A stretch of DNA of 64,000 nt from Bondarzewia mesenterica (Eukaryota > Basidiomycota > Agaricomycetes > Russulales > Bondarzewiaceae). How positions within the stretch are numbered: the first letter of the stretch is position 1; each line of letters begins with the position of its first letter. This document shows positions 24,087 through 35,081 of this stretch, one piece after another. Where the stretch lies: assembly GCA_004802705.1 (NCBI GenBank), contig SGPL01000082.1, positions 1-64,000 of the forward strand, given 5' to 3'. Made by a program: the position numbers and the translations under genes. Under the pieces are notes generated by a model. That model did no database searches and was not told the origin of the DNA. It saw only the letters and a list, made by a program, of their open reading frames with translations.

Positions 24087-25209
24087 CTAATCTGAAAGCT
24101 TCGGGATGACATTGGTGAGCTGGTCGATATTGATGAACTGGACCCAGGATTCCAAGTCTTTGTTACTGTCCTGCCAGATAAACCTCGAATGACTGGTCCC
24201 ACGGAAGTGGGCGGTGACGCATTGGTAGGATTCCTCGACGAGGACGCCCTTGCGCTGGACGCCGAGCTGCGCCTTGTACAGTCGGAACTCCCACCCTTGC
24301 AGCGGTTGGCCGTCACCGCTGCAGGTCTCCTCTGGTATGTTGAACTCGAGGCGCGACCAATCAAACCCGACGGGCTGCCCGATGGCTTTGATGTATGCGG
24401 ATTTGAGCGCGAGGAGGATGCAGAGACGTCGAAGGGCGACTTCGTCGGCGAGATCGGGGGTGACGAAGGATATCTCGAGGGGAGTTAGCTGGAGGGATGA
24501 CAAGCGGGTCTTGTCTGTGAGCATGGATGCGCGGAGTCCCAGACAGCATTACGCACTTTGTGTGAAAGAGACTCGACGTAGGCATGCACAGTCGCGTCCC
24601 GCGGTTCGACAGCCAGCTGCTTCACGCCTATCCCTATGTTCGTGACTTCCCGCTGTCTTCCCTGCACCATCACCATCCCTACGAGCGAATTCTCCCATGC
24701 GAGATGGTACCCTATCATCGAACGCAAGTGGTGCTCTGGATTAACATGATCTAGCATCTGCGATAGAACATGAAGTGATGAGGCACAGTAAAGCCATTGA
24801 AGACAATTGGACGTGCCTGTTCGATCCAATGTTTTCCGGATGGCGTCACATGGTCCTGCCATCTCGCACGAGGGATCCGGCGATGTCTCATCATCAGCAG
24901 TGGCATCATATATCCTATGAGTTCACCTTTGCACGCCGACGGTCGATCGATATTGGCGCCACACGAACGAAGGTGAACACTCACGCAACGATTCCCCAGA
25001 CGTTGGGTTATGTGGTGTGTTCTTGGCGTGAGGAACGGTCTTCTGAACGAGTTCGTAGCATCTTTCGTACTCCTGCAAATGGTGAAGACGGGATGGAATG
25101 GTGAGGAGGGCATGTGGCGTGACTCGTCGAGGAACGCGGCGGGACGACTCACATCAGCTGTGACCTCGCGGTTCAGATACAACATCCATACGAGAATCGG
25201 CGAGTTCAT
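24087..25209 (-). CDS. 4'-phosphopantetheinyl-transferase-like protein with altered catalytic motifs
   Basis: Start ATG 25209, stop TAG at 24089-24087. Exons join in frame through introns with donors at GTGAGT, GTGAGTG, a GC donor (intron 24758-24816) and GTGCGT. The product follows the Sfp/AASDHPPT-type fold order: Y-M-M-P-L-L-M-M-R-H-R, then V-T-P-S-G-K-H-W-I, the central block, L-T-P-L-E, and A-I-G-Q-P-V-G-F-D-W-S-R-L-E-F. PPTases load phosphopantetheine from CoA onto carrier proteins. However, three hallmark motifs are changed. The N-x-(S/T)-H motif reads Y-H-L-A-W-E (24692-24706). The Mg-binding G-I-D reads G-I-G (24626-24634). The K-E-(A/S)-(Y/F) motif reads K-S-A-Y (24393-24404). Enzyme activity is therefore doubtful, although the coding frame and splice sites are intact. 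It may be a non-catalytic paralogue or an early pseudogene. Confidence 0.75.
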
Positions 25210-28200
25210 GTTGCGCGCAAGAATTCACGGAACGGATTGTGCGGGGCGCCAATGGTTGACGGTCGAATCGAACAGTTGTGATTTGTCGCGTTCGAATCTT
25301 CCAGCTGTAAGAGGATGAATGGTATATACCTTTGGCCTACACTAAAAACAACGCCGGATCTTGTGTTCTTCGAACACCCAATGGTACGTTGGTCACGGTA
25401 TTCAACGTTCAACTTGGGGATGTTTGAACTGACTGGGAAGGCACAGATGGCAGTTTTATATTATGATCAAAGCAAAAAAAAACGCTTGGGCTAGGAAGCC
25501 ATGCCACGCGTGTGCCATGATCCCTGTTATCTGATCCACAGAGTTATTGTGCCATCACTCTCTGCTTTTTTTGTCTACTTAGATTTTGAAACACATCGTA
25601 GGAGCTCACCGTTCAATGCATCGCGCTTGTCAGCCGCATGTTATAAGGAACTGATTTGTCTATTTTCAATCCAAACGCGGCGAACCGCCCGATCTGAGGA
25701 CACGCACAGCTTTCGGGAAACTTTGAGCAAGATGGTGATGTATTTCTGGGAGATCCCGGCTTGGCTGATAACTTGCCTCAGAAGACGTGCCGGTGCAAGT
25801 TCAGAACCGAAGAAGAAGAAGGAAAGACCCGATAATGAAAAGTTAAATGTAAGGAAAAACGTTAGACCCACTGCAGTCGACGACAAGGAGGATGTATCGA
25901 TGGGAACACGTCGCATATCGACTATCTGTCATCGGCAGGACCGGAGACGAAAGCTGGAGAAGTGTACTAGAAGTGTTGACTGACAGATGCTAATCATATA
26001 ACAGTGTCGAAGGTTTGCTAGACAAGTGCCACAACGCACGTACAACCGAAATCGTGCCCAGTGGCGAAAGTTCGCGATACACATAATATGCAGATGGATC
26101 GGTGCTGCAAAGCAGATCAGCGCTCTGACGAGGCTGACCTGGAACTTCGGTCCGATAAGTGTGGCAAATTGATGAATGAAGAAAGACCAGAGCTGAATTG
26201 CATTCGAGGCAAGAAAATATGGAGTGGGCGTCCACGCGGCAAATGTGGCGAGGCGGGTGGAGGCTATTGCTGGAGTTCGAGACGATCCAACGGTTTCAGA
26301 CGGCATTCCTTCTATTAAAATGGGTATGCAAATGTGAGGACGCCTGACGATGAAAACTACCCAGCTCTAAATTTGACCTCACCGGAGAGCAGTTTAAATG
26401 CCTTCGACTTCGTTGTTGTTAAAAAAAAATTTCAAATGCTAAACACGTCCGTTGAAGGCGGAACACGGAACTGCCAGCATGAAGCTTCCTCCGAAAGAGC
26501 ACGTCAACGCAGCGCCGTAGAATAGAGTGGTCGCAGATCACGCAAGGGGCTCCGGTAGAGAAGCCATGTCAGCCTGCGCCGGTCGATGTGGTGCCGCTCA
26601 TCCGTGCTCTACTTGCATCGGCGTGATAAGTCTGAGCGCGTTGACGACAACAAATCTTGATAGAATTCATGAAAATTGCTACCTTTGCTCCAAAGAGTCG
26701 CGGATTCTGAAATATAGCGGGGATAGCGGGTCGCAAGCAGCTCTTACTTCTCTCCGAGGACACAAAGGTCATTCCGACAAGAGCTTGCGTGCACGGGGCA
26801 GGAACAGCTGAGCCGCTCTCTTCGCACGGAACTCTGCCTTGTTGGGGCGGGAGATTGTGTGGCCCATCGAATCCGAGAGGCACGACGGTTCCGATGAAAA
26901 GATGTAAGCAAAAAAGCCCCAGGAACCAACGGGTGGAAATAATCAGGTCACAGGTGTGCGCGGGATAACAGACACGCTGCAGTTGCCCTCGCTTGCAAGT
27001 GATTTCAGTGCTGTTTTGGTGGCTACGCTGAAAGTTGTTTGCCCAATTGAGTACTTTCGAACGCAGTGAATTTGGAGAAAAATGACTCGCCGTTATGAGC
27101 GCACAACATAAGAATAATGATATCAGAGTTTCGAAAAAGGAAGGAAAGGGCATGAAGAAAAGAGACGCGCAACCTTTGAGGAGAACAAAAAGTGAACGGC
27201 GCAAAGGAGTCTTTGCCAAGGTTCTTCGCGACGGGATGCCGGCACGCCTCGCCTGCTCGCAATCCCGGGAACTGCAGTGCGGAGTGTGCGGCGATATTAT
27301 TTTTTATTTAGGGCCAAGGAAGCTTGCCTTTTGAAGAATCAATCGGATTTTCGCCGTTCAAACGTTCAGGGTCGTGTCGATGGAATATTGAGACCTGAAG
27401 GAGATGGTATACGTACCTCGAAGGTAATGGCCAGTTCATTCATATAAAAACAGGGATAGCAACGGGATTGAAATTATAGACAAATTCCACGGCCACGTTG
27501 ACAGCAGAACTCATTCAGAGTCAAAGACGCGTATGCCATTTGAGTCTGACAGTAATTGTTTCAGTGGTATGCGGTAAGAAAAATGCGTGAGATCAGCGAG
27601 ATATACTACTGATTTACGGCGCCGGCTACAGTGCGGCGGCCCGAAAAGCGCCGACATTCGGCGATAACCTTGTCAGTTCGACTGGAGTACTCGCATTACA
27701 AGGAGGGTGGTCCACGTTTACCTGGGCCGCGCCGCACGAAGCGAATATCTGAAAGAAAAACGCAAGGAAAATGGTAGAGCGGGCAAAGAGTTATTAGGCA
27801 TCGGGGGGGATACGTGAGGATCGGGAGGGGGACAAATCGCTGACGATAAATCGAAAAGTGATCTGTGATTCATCGGGTTAGACTTTGACCAGGACGTTGG
27901 ATGTTGCTGGGCGGCAGCGTGATGGGGTCCCATGGAATTCTAACCGTGACGCCGCGTGGACCGTACGTACGTTTTGTCTCGAACCCCTTGATTACCTCCG
28001 AAGACAATTGGACTCATGGCCGTTTGACTGGATTTTCTTCCAGGATAAGCAGTATGCAGGGCTTCAGGTTATCCGGACTCTTCAATTTGTAGGCAGGACG
28101 GACCGTCGCCGAGTCGTCTTACCCTTCAAGTTTATATTCCACCTGCAGTATTAAGCGCTGTTGCTGCGAGGCCTAAGTAGACGTGGATCCTTTCAGGAAC

Positions 28201-28424
28201 ATCGTCGCCGGTTGTGGTTCGGCCAGCTACGCGTTCTGTCGTTAGCTGGTCGTTAGCTCCTGGGAGTCTTGATAGAACGATTATGTACCAAGTTGCGGAA
28301 TCGAATGGTCCGATAGCCCACACCCGATCATCGCTTCTTCTCTATATAAGAGGAGGCCTTTCATGAGCCCATCAGTTCCATTGCTCCCAGGACTTGTGCC
28401 TTCCGAAGTGTTTCATCTCCCACC
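25210..28424. other. gene-poor region
   Basis: About 3.2 kb with no gene I can support. The longest open frame is minus strand 26569-27219 (216 codons; a hydrophobic start, then Arg/Ser-rich), which has no recognisable motif. A second minus-strand frame at 25929-26306 includes several hydrophobic stretches. The region may contain a decayed gene. The P450 promoter occupies the right edge. Confidence 0.4.
28343..28350 (+). promoter_or_regulatory. TATA box of the P450 gene
   Basis: TATATAAG lies 75 bases upstream of ATG 28425. It is followed by a C/T-rich tract near 28376-28420 typical of fungal transcription starts, and the ATG sits in a good CACCATG context. Confidence 0.6.
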
Positions 28425-30799
28425 ATGCTCTGCACGTTGACTACCGACGTCTTCCTTATAGCGCTTGCCATTTGCACCTTCCTTGCCTATCAATGGATCC
28501 TAGCTCGTCGTACTCTGAGGCTACCTCCTGGACCTCCTCCTGACCCTTTCCTAGGCAATTTGCGTCAAATGGCTACTTTCGAGAGCCAGCAAGACACCTT
28601 TGCTGAATGGGGAAAGAGCTACGGTAGGTTTGAGTCGTCATGAATCTTATAGTTCACCCTCACGTACCTTTTTCTTTATCGATGTGAAGGGGACGTTATG
28701 CACGCTAAAGTCTTTGGGCGCTCTTTGATTATTTTAAATTCTCTCAAAGCCGCTCGTGATCTGATGGAAAAACGGAGTGCGAACTATTCTTGCCGCCCGA
28801 GACTTGTCCTTCTGGTGGAATTGTACGAGCATTTTCCGACCTTCTTTCTTCTCGGACTAACATGAGAAATTTTGTAGAATGGGTTGGGATTCCGTGCTCA
28901 CCAACATGCCTTACGGCGAACGTTTCCGAAAGCACAGGAAATTGATACAGGAAGCGTTCACTCCACAGGCGATTCTCGCTTTCCGGCCTTTGCAGCGCAT
29001 GGAGACATGCATGCTTCTTCTGGGACTATTGGAGAAACCGCAATCTTTCATGGCCCTTGTGAGAAGGTATGTGCCGCGATAACTCTCCAAGCTCGGGGAC
29101 CGCATCTCTTCTTTTGTCTTTTTCAAGGTTCGCGGCAGCAACAATCATGAAAATCACATACGGTCACACGGTCAAGTCCGTGGACGAACTCTACGTGCGT
29201 CTGGCTGAGGAAGCCGGCACGGACACAATAAACTCTGGGAGTCCGGGCTCGATGCTCGTCGATTTCTTGTACGCCAATCACTCCATATCAGAAGCGATCT
29301 GGATGCTAAAGAACAACGTCATGTGCTCTAGCCCAGCTTGTAGGTCACACAGTTCGCGTTGGATTCAACTTAGACGCTGAAAACCGTCATGTGAAGTGAA
29401 ATATCTTCCGACTTGGATGCCTGGAGCTGGCTTCAAACGGCATGCCTTCAAGACGCGGGAGAAGGTAAGGCGGATGATTGATGCACCGTTCCAGATGGTA
29501 AAAAGAACCATAGTCAGTATCAGGAATTTATCTCTGTGACATTTCACTTACTTGGTCAACAGGCTGCGGGGACGGCTATCCCATCTTTTACGTCTAGCCT
29601 TATCGTCGAAAAAGAGGCCGATGATTCTTATAATTTGGATGAGGAAGAAGACATAAAGGGTGCCGCAGGAGTTCTTTATGGAGGTAAGATTCACTACGTT
29701 GTTCACATCATTCAAGCTTTGCCATATTAATTAATGATCTCTCCCTTAACTCGGATAAATCGATCTCAAACATTTGCAGCTGCAACCGATACGGTAAGCT
29801 AATCGTTCATTTGGGAACTCGGCTGCGTGACAGGTTGCTCACGACACCCTACGATGAGATCAGACAACGGCGCTCCTTGATACGTTCTTCCTCACGATGG
29901 TCCTGAATCCCGAAGTCCAAGAAAAGGCGCGGGAGGAAATCGATCGTGTTATTGGATCCGATCGTCTCCCTGACTTTGACGACAGAGAATCTCTTCCATA
30001 TCTCGAATGCGTAATAAAAGAAATATACCGGTAAGGTTTCATAGGTATTTTTTATCCTCATTTTTCTAACTGCTTCGCAGCTGGGCTTCACCTGTTCCAC
30101 TAGGTAAGTGGTATTACCCAGTGTTAAATCCTGCTGGATTGAGATCGAAAGCTTAATTGACATTCAACATTCAGGCCTCCCGCATCGGTCTGTCAATGAC
30201 GATAAATATCGAGGATACGACATTCCTGGAGATACAATCATAGTGCCGAACATATGGTGGGTATTCTTCCCATGGACGGCCTACCACGAGGCAAGCTTAT
30301 GAATTGATGATCAGGGCCATGACACGGGACAAGGACATGTATGCGGAACCTCATCTCTTTCGGCCGGAACGTTTTATGGATCAAGATAGCGATGCAGCCG
30401 AGAGAACAGATCCCAAAAATGCCATTTTCGGTTTTGGGAGACGGTACGTGAGATGAATAGCGTGAAGACTCGAACGGATATGCTCAATCCGGTTTGTTGT
30501 AGGGTATGTCCGGGCCAGTGGTTCGGCGATGCTAACATATGGCTCATCGCGGCCAATGTCCTCGCAACTTTCCGCATATCCAGAATGCGCGATGAATTTG
30601 GCGAAGAAATTGTGCCTCCTGGAGAGTTTACTTCGAATTTCGTCAGGTGCGTCCAACTCTTACCCGTTCGAATAGCTCGAGTTTTTGAGTGAGGAGGATG
30701 TGACCCAGACACCCCAAACCGTTCAAGTGTGACATCAAACCGCGCTCCCAGCAGGCAGTTGACCTTATCCATGAAACCATCAACACTTTGGCCGTTTGA
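28425..30799 (+). CDS. cytochrome P450 monooxygenase
   Basis: Heme-thiolate monooxygenase anchored in the ER, about 510 residues, intact after splicing of about 14 exons. The N-terminus has a hydrophobic anchor ([12 protein letters not shown]) and the proline hinge [13 protein letters not shown]. Then come the mid-region V-D-F-F-P-A-L-K-Y-L-P-T-W, which needs an 8-base exon at 29332-29339, and the I-helix G-A-A-T-D-T-T. The E-x-x-R reads E-I-Y-R, the PERF region reads F-R-P-E-R-F, and the heme loop reads F-G-F-G-R-R-V-C-P-G. The protein ends with [10 protein letters not shown], as in the O-methylsterigmatocystin-oxidoreductase-like P450s common in Agaricomycetes. The substrate cannot be told from sequence. 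Decayed P450 fragments lie downstream on the opposite strand. Confidence 0.92.
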
Positions 30800-31030
30800 T
30801 CACGATCTTCTTCCCTGCCGCATGCCGTACAGCCGACCCAACGTACTATTTGGCCCCTTCTCAAATTCGAAGCACGTCTTATACCCACCACGTGATGACT
30901 ACTACTATCTTGTACTACGATGCTTTTGGAATGGACTTCGCTTTCATTCTGATGCTCCTCATGAATTCTGCTTTGCTTTTTTATTATTAAAGAAATTACT
31001 GAAACATCGTATTTTTCAATGTACCGTCCA
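30800..31030. other. spacer between P450 and tandem repeats
   Basis: 3' flank of the P450 gene, A/T-rich toward 31000. Nothing else was recognised. Confidence 0.4.
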
Positions 31031-31810
31031 ATTTTGTGTAACATATCCTTCATCATGACTCATATGAAGACGTGGAGCGATTTCTGGCAATTTATGACAA
31101 AAATCATACTCGTTCGACAGATATGGCCCAGTCGCCTCTACGGTTTTGCCGATGATCAACGACTCGTAGCAATCTCCACTTGGTCAACTTTGCGATCCGC
31201 GCGATACAAGCTCTTGACTTGTGCCACAGGATATATGAGCCGGTAGGTTATATGTCACTCTGTTGATGGTGTCTGATGCGGCGACTGATACAGAGTTCCG
31301 AGCCAAAAAAAAAAAAGGACCCAGTCCGGGTTCTGTCGTTTGCTCGTGGAAACATCCGTGACTCAATGACTTACACCTCTGCTCGCCGCGGCCGTTTTCG
31401 CGACGGCAGGTACGGTTCTGCGCCTTTTACGCACAGGCGCGCTACCGTGGGTATCTTATTCGTCGAAAGCGATTCCAACTCTCGCTATTCAGACTTTCTC
31501 TCAGTGACTAAAAGTTACGATTGAATGGAACACGCTTGAGGAGAGGTTCTGCTGGAGGTCCAACGTAAGCCGCGTCTTGTCACAATTGAGCAAATTTCTT
31601 GATCCATGACGATTTGTCGGCCATGGCACTCACATAGAATGCCTCGGGATCCGGAAAGAACTTGTTATCACGGACGCAGTGCGGACGTTCTTACACTTTG
31701 GTATGTCTGTACGCATTTCTGCTTTCGCTATCCGACTCGCATTGAACGTGGAATGTTTCTCTCTTCACGGGATCAAGGCAGGTCAGTTTTCAGTCCACAC
31801 AAAGCCCATC
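31031..31810. repeat. direct tandem repeat, copy A (~780 bp)
   Basis: Begins near GTGTAACATATCC and ends near AAAGCCCATCC. The whole unit is repeated head-to-tail in the next 790 bases with scattered substitutions and small indels. Shared landmarks include TTTCTGGCAATTTATGACAA, GCTCGCCGCGGCCG and GGGATCCGGAAAGAACTTG. This copy has a 12-base A run where copy B has six. Confidence 0.85.
31565..31810 (-). pseudogene. cytochrome P450 fragment in repeat copy A
   Basis: On the minus strand, 31637-31672 reads R-D-N-K-F-F-P-D-P-E-A-F-Y followed by a GTGAGT donor. This is the block just before the PERF motif of P450s. Sequence on either side cannot be extended into a P450 without stops, so it is a decayed remnant. 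Confidence 0.6.
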
Positions 31811-32601
31811 CAAAATTTATGTAACATATCCTTCGCCATCATATGACGACGTGGTACGTTTTCTGGCAATTTATGACAAAAATCACATTCGTTCGACGCA
31901 TATGGCCCAGTCGCCTCTATGAACAACTCATAGTGATCTCCACTTGGTCACCTTTGCGGTCCACGTAACACAAGCCCCCGACAAGTGTAACAGAGAACAT
32001 ATGAGCCGATATGTTATACATTCTGATCATTGGTGGTATCTGATGCGTCTGATACACAGTGCCGAGCCAAAAAATGGCCCCGGTCCAAGTCCCGTCGAGA
32101 ATATATACTGTGCTCATGGAAACATCCGTCAGTCAGTGACTTACACCTCTGCTCGCCGCGGCCGCTTTCGCGACGGCAGGTACGGGTTCTTTGCCTTTTA
32201 CGCACAGGCGCGCTAACCGTGGGTATCTTATTCGTCGAAAGCGATCTCAACTCTCACTAGTTACTATCCAGACTTATCTCGCAGTGACTAAAAATTATAA
32301 TTGGATGAATGGAACATGCTTGAGGACGGTAAAAGAGGTTCTACTGAGGTCCAATGTAAGCCGCATCTTGTCACAGTTGAGGAAATTTCTTAATCCATGA
32401 CGACTTGTAGCACTCACATAGAACGCCTCGGGATCCGGAAAGAACTTGTCATCACGGATACAGTGCGGACATTCTTACCCTTTGGAAAGTCCGTACGCAT
32501 TTCGCTTGCTTTCGCTGTCCGACTCGCATTGAACATGGAATATTCTTCTCTTCACGGGATCAAGGCAGATCAGATTTCAGTCCGCCCAAAGCCCATTCAA
32601 A
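31811..32601. repeat. direct tandem repeat, copy B (~790 bp)
   Basis: Second, adjacent copy of the unit, in the same orientation as copy A. It runs from AATTTATGTAACATATCC to about CAAAGCCCATTCAAA. The head-to-tail arrangement without spacer points to unequal crossing-over or replication slippage, not transposition: I see no terminal inverted repeats or target-site duplication. Confidence 0.85.
32350..32601 (-). pseudogene. cytochrome P450 fragment in repeat copy B
   Basis: On the minus strand, 32477-32499 reads A-Y-G-L-S-K-G directly before a GTAAGA donor, which resembles the P450 block before the PERF region. Then 32419-32455 reads R-D-D-K-F-F-P-D-P-E-A-F-Y before a GTGAGT donor. The residues that should lie between these blocks are missing, and downstream frames hit stops, so it is non-functional. 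Confidence 0.6.
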
Positions 32602-33864
32602 TTGATCAGCTGCGTAGTATCCTAGTAATATGGTGAACTCAACGAAGGCTGCTGATCGATGACTGACCTGAGGCCTGAGGTGCATGTGGTCCTCGTCGGA
32701 TGGCTTGCCTTGTCATTTCTGGCGCTCTCCAGGCTACTGGCTACTCATATTTCAGGTATGATCGATAACTATATTGCGGGTTAAGTCATAGCAAGTCTCG
32801 TAGAGCCAATGCGAATGAGATAAAGTGGGGATTTCCGCTTCTCGGCGTCTGGTGGAAGCATCGTCGGAGTGCGGACTCCCTTTGATATCAGCTCATGCAT
32901 GGGGCATATCCCGACAAAGTACGCCCTCTTTCTCTCGCTTCCCATGCGGTCGTTCTAGAAGGCAGAGATAGGGATCCCATCGCGCCCTACGGCGACCGGG
33001 TGAGAGTTCCTGCAAAGTCATTGTGACAAGAAAATGTACCGCCCTGGCAGGAAGACGTATAGATTCTCAGGTCACCTTGCACATGACAACAGGCGATGCC
33101 GCAATAGCTGAAGCGCGCACCTATCACCGGTCCCCACAAGACGGTATTCAGCCATTGTTCGCTTGGAGTGCGAAAAAGAAATCTCCGCCAGCCTTTCATG
33201 CGGATTCGATTTGTCCAATTATGACCTCCTGATCATGTCCATAGACGGGTAAGTGTATTCAAGGCCTTGCATTTTCAATGGTAAGTTCACAAATACTTTG
33301 TGGGACAGGCCAACTGATCGAGGCAGTCTGCGATGGGCAAGTCCCAAACTGCAGAGCCTTCTGACATGACTGACCTGTGTTCCTAGTATATCTATGCGCT
33401 CAGCATTGTCTTTTCCGGCGGATAGCAATCATTTCACACTCCTGAGGCGCAGAATCACTCCCAGACCAGAAGGAATGTGTCTGTTTCATCTTTTGCTGAC
33501 CATTACTCGCCGTCATACAAGCATTCGCCGCCATAGAAGCGGCCTTTTCCACACACATGATTGCGGCGATGCGTACCCCCTATGCACCTGTCATCGTTCT
33601 GACTAGGAGATGCCATCGCGATTCTGGCAGTCGCCAAACAATTCATTCGATGCGTTCTCCGCGGTGCATAACGTACGTACACCACAACTCGTTCTTGACA
33701 TACGCTCGTCACTAATAAGCATATGCAACCACTCAGGAACCAGCCCATTGTGGGGACTCCGTTATAGACTTAAACATTACTGAATAAAACCAACCCACAT
33801 ACCCCCCGATCCACAACGACTGCGGACCGCCTATCGTCCGGTATCGCCTATCGGATCGCCCCGC
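32602..33864. other. region with possible P450 N-terminal debris
   Basis: From ATG 32659 the plus strand reads a hydrophobic anchor (V-V-L-V-G-W-L-A-L-S-F-L-A-L-S) up to a GGTATG donor near 32755. A short segment, W-G-F-P-L-L-G-V-W-W, follows after the next acceptor. The frame then meets a TGA within about 20 codons. This could be the start of a decayed membrane-anchored P450. The rest, to 33864, holds no frame I can support. Short CCTATCG repeats occur at 33831-33870. Confidence 0.35.
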
Positions 33865-35081
33865 CTATCGGCTAGAAGACTCATCGGCTGCTTGCTGAGT
33901 TTGCGCCAGTTTTGCAGCAGTGGCATCCTGTGATGCCTTCAGCCAGTTGCCCAGGCCAACAGCGATGGCGCCGGCAGCTTGTACAGCGTGAGACGCTAGA
34001 ATCGCGCCTCCAGCACCTGTTGCAAGAGCGGGTATTGCAGGGAGGGTGCCGATGGTGATGAGAACCGCTGCAACGGCGCTCATGGACTTCGGATGCTCTA
34101 TGTTCAAGAAGTCGAGGGCGTTACAGGCATTCAGGAGCCAGACCGGAGCGTGGGTGACAGTTGTAGTCACTTTGCATGACAAGTGAGTACGTCATAGTAT
34201 GTAAGGGCGGAGGGGGATGGACTCACCCTCGCCTGGAGACTGAGCGGGAGTTGTGGCGACGGAACTGGCAGGTGATGAAACTCTTGAGTAAGTTGTGCTT
34301 GTACAGCTCATCGCGTCGCTCTTGATCGATTCTTTCCCGGAGTTGTGAGCGGACGAGACGGACTTGAGGGAAGCGGTCGAAGGTGTACGCGACAGCCAAC
34401 CAGCCACTGCCTTGGTAGCGATACTACCGGCAGACTCGGTGACCTTCTCAGGCTTCTCCTTCTCTTTCTGCTGCTGGCTGCTGCTGGTCGCCTTCCTACC
34501 CTTGTCAACAACTTGTGTTTTCTCCTTGTTGACAGAATCATCCCCCTGACCCTGCTGTTCCCTCCCACCCAGAATCCACCAGACACCAGAGGGCCTGCTC
34601 TGGACTTTGATAGCTTCAGTCTGGCTTGTGTCGATATCCCCTGAACGTCACCCGAATCAGTTTTTGAAGCTATCGTGTCGCGGAGCGTGGAACACATACA
34701 GCCCATATTTCGCATTGCGACCTTGAACTTCTTCCAATCCCATCGATACTTCCCGCCGTGCATGTTCCGGAGAACTGCCTTGAGCTCATTCAAACGAACG
34801 CGAGCTTTATCACCGAGGTAATTCTGGCCGACTTTGTGCCAGTATTCCCGCGGGACCTTGCGCTCAATGCAGCCGGCTTTGATTTGGTCGAGCCAGTCAT
34901 CGACGGGCGGATCTTTCTTCGGATTGCCGAGGAATATCGGAGCGGTCTTCCACTCTGTGAAGACGGGTTCAAGGTCAAACTCCTTCAGTCTGAATGCGTC
35001 AAGCATTGCAAGCAAGGTGAGAATTTCAGAGGAGGGTAGCGGGTTGATGGTATCAACGATGAAGGTGATTGGTACCGTCAA
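33865..35081 (-). CDS. conserved basidiomycete protein of unknown function, hydrophobic C-terminus
   Basis: Three exons (34700-35081, 34227-34640, 33865-34169) join in frame to 366 residues. The N-terminal ~130 residues are a compact, charged domain with D-A-F-R-L-K-E-F-D-L-E-P-V-F, V-P-R-E-Y-W-H-K-V-G and H-G-G-K-Y-R-W-D-W-K-K-F. A Ser/Thr/Lys-rich linker of about 140 residues follows. The C-terminus starts with A-P-V-W-L-L-N-A-C and continues into a Gly/Ala-rich hydrophobic stretch (I-P-A-L-A-T-G-A-G-G-A-I-L-A) followed by Q-A-A-G-A-I-A-V-G-L-G. It ends with a Gln/Ala tail. I recall proteins of this layout being widespread in Agaricomycetes but know no function. The hydrophobic glycine-zipper-like end suggests membrane insertion (inference). 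It is divergent from ARPC5. Confidence 0.82.

Noticed and set aside
29221..29400. P450 broken by a stop codon
   Set aside because: An 8-base exon between two normal introns restores the conserved sequence, so the gene is intact.
31031..32601. Transposon with terminal repeats
   Set aside because: The two units are head-to-tail and adjacent; no inverted ends, target duplication or transposase is seen.
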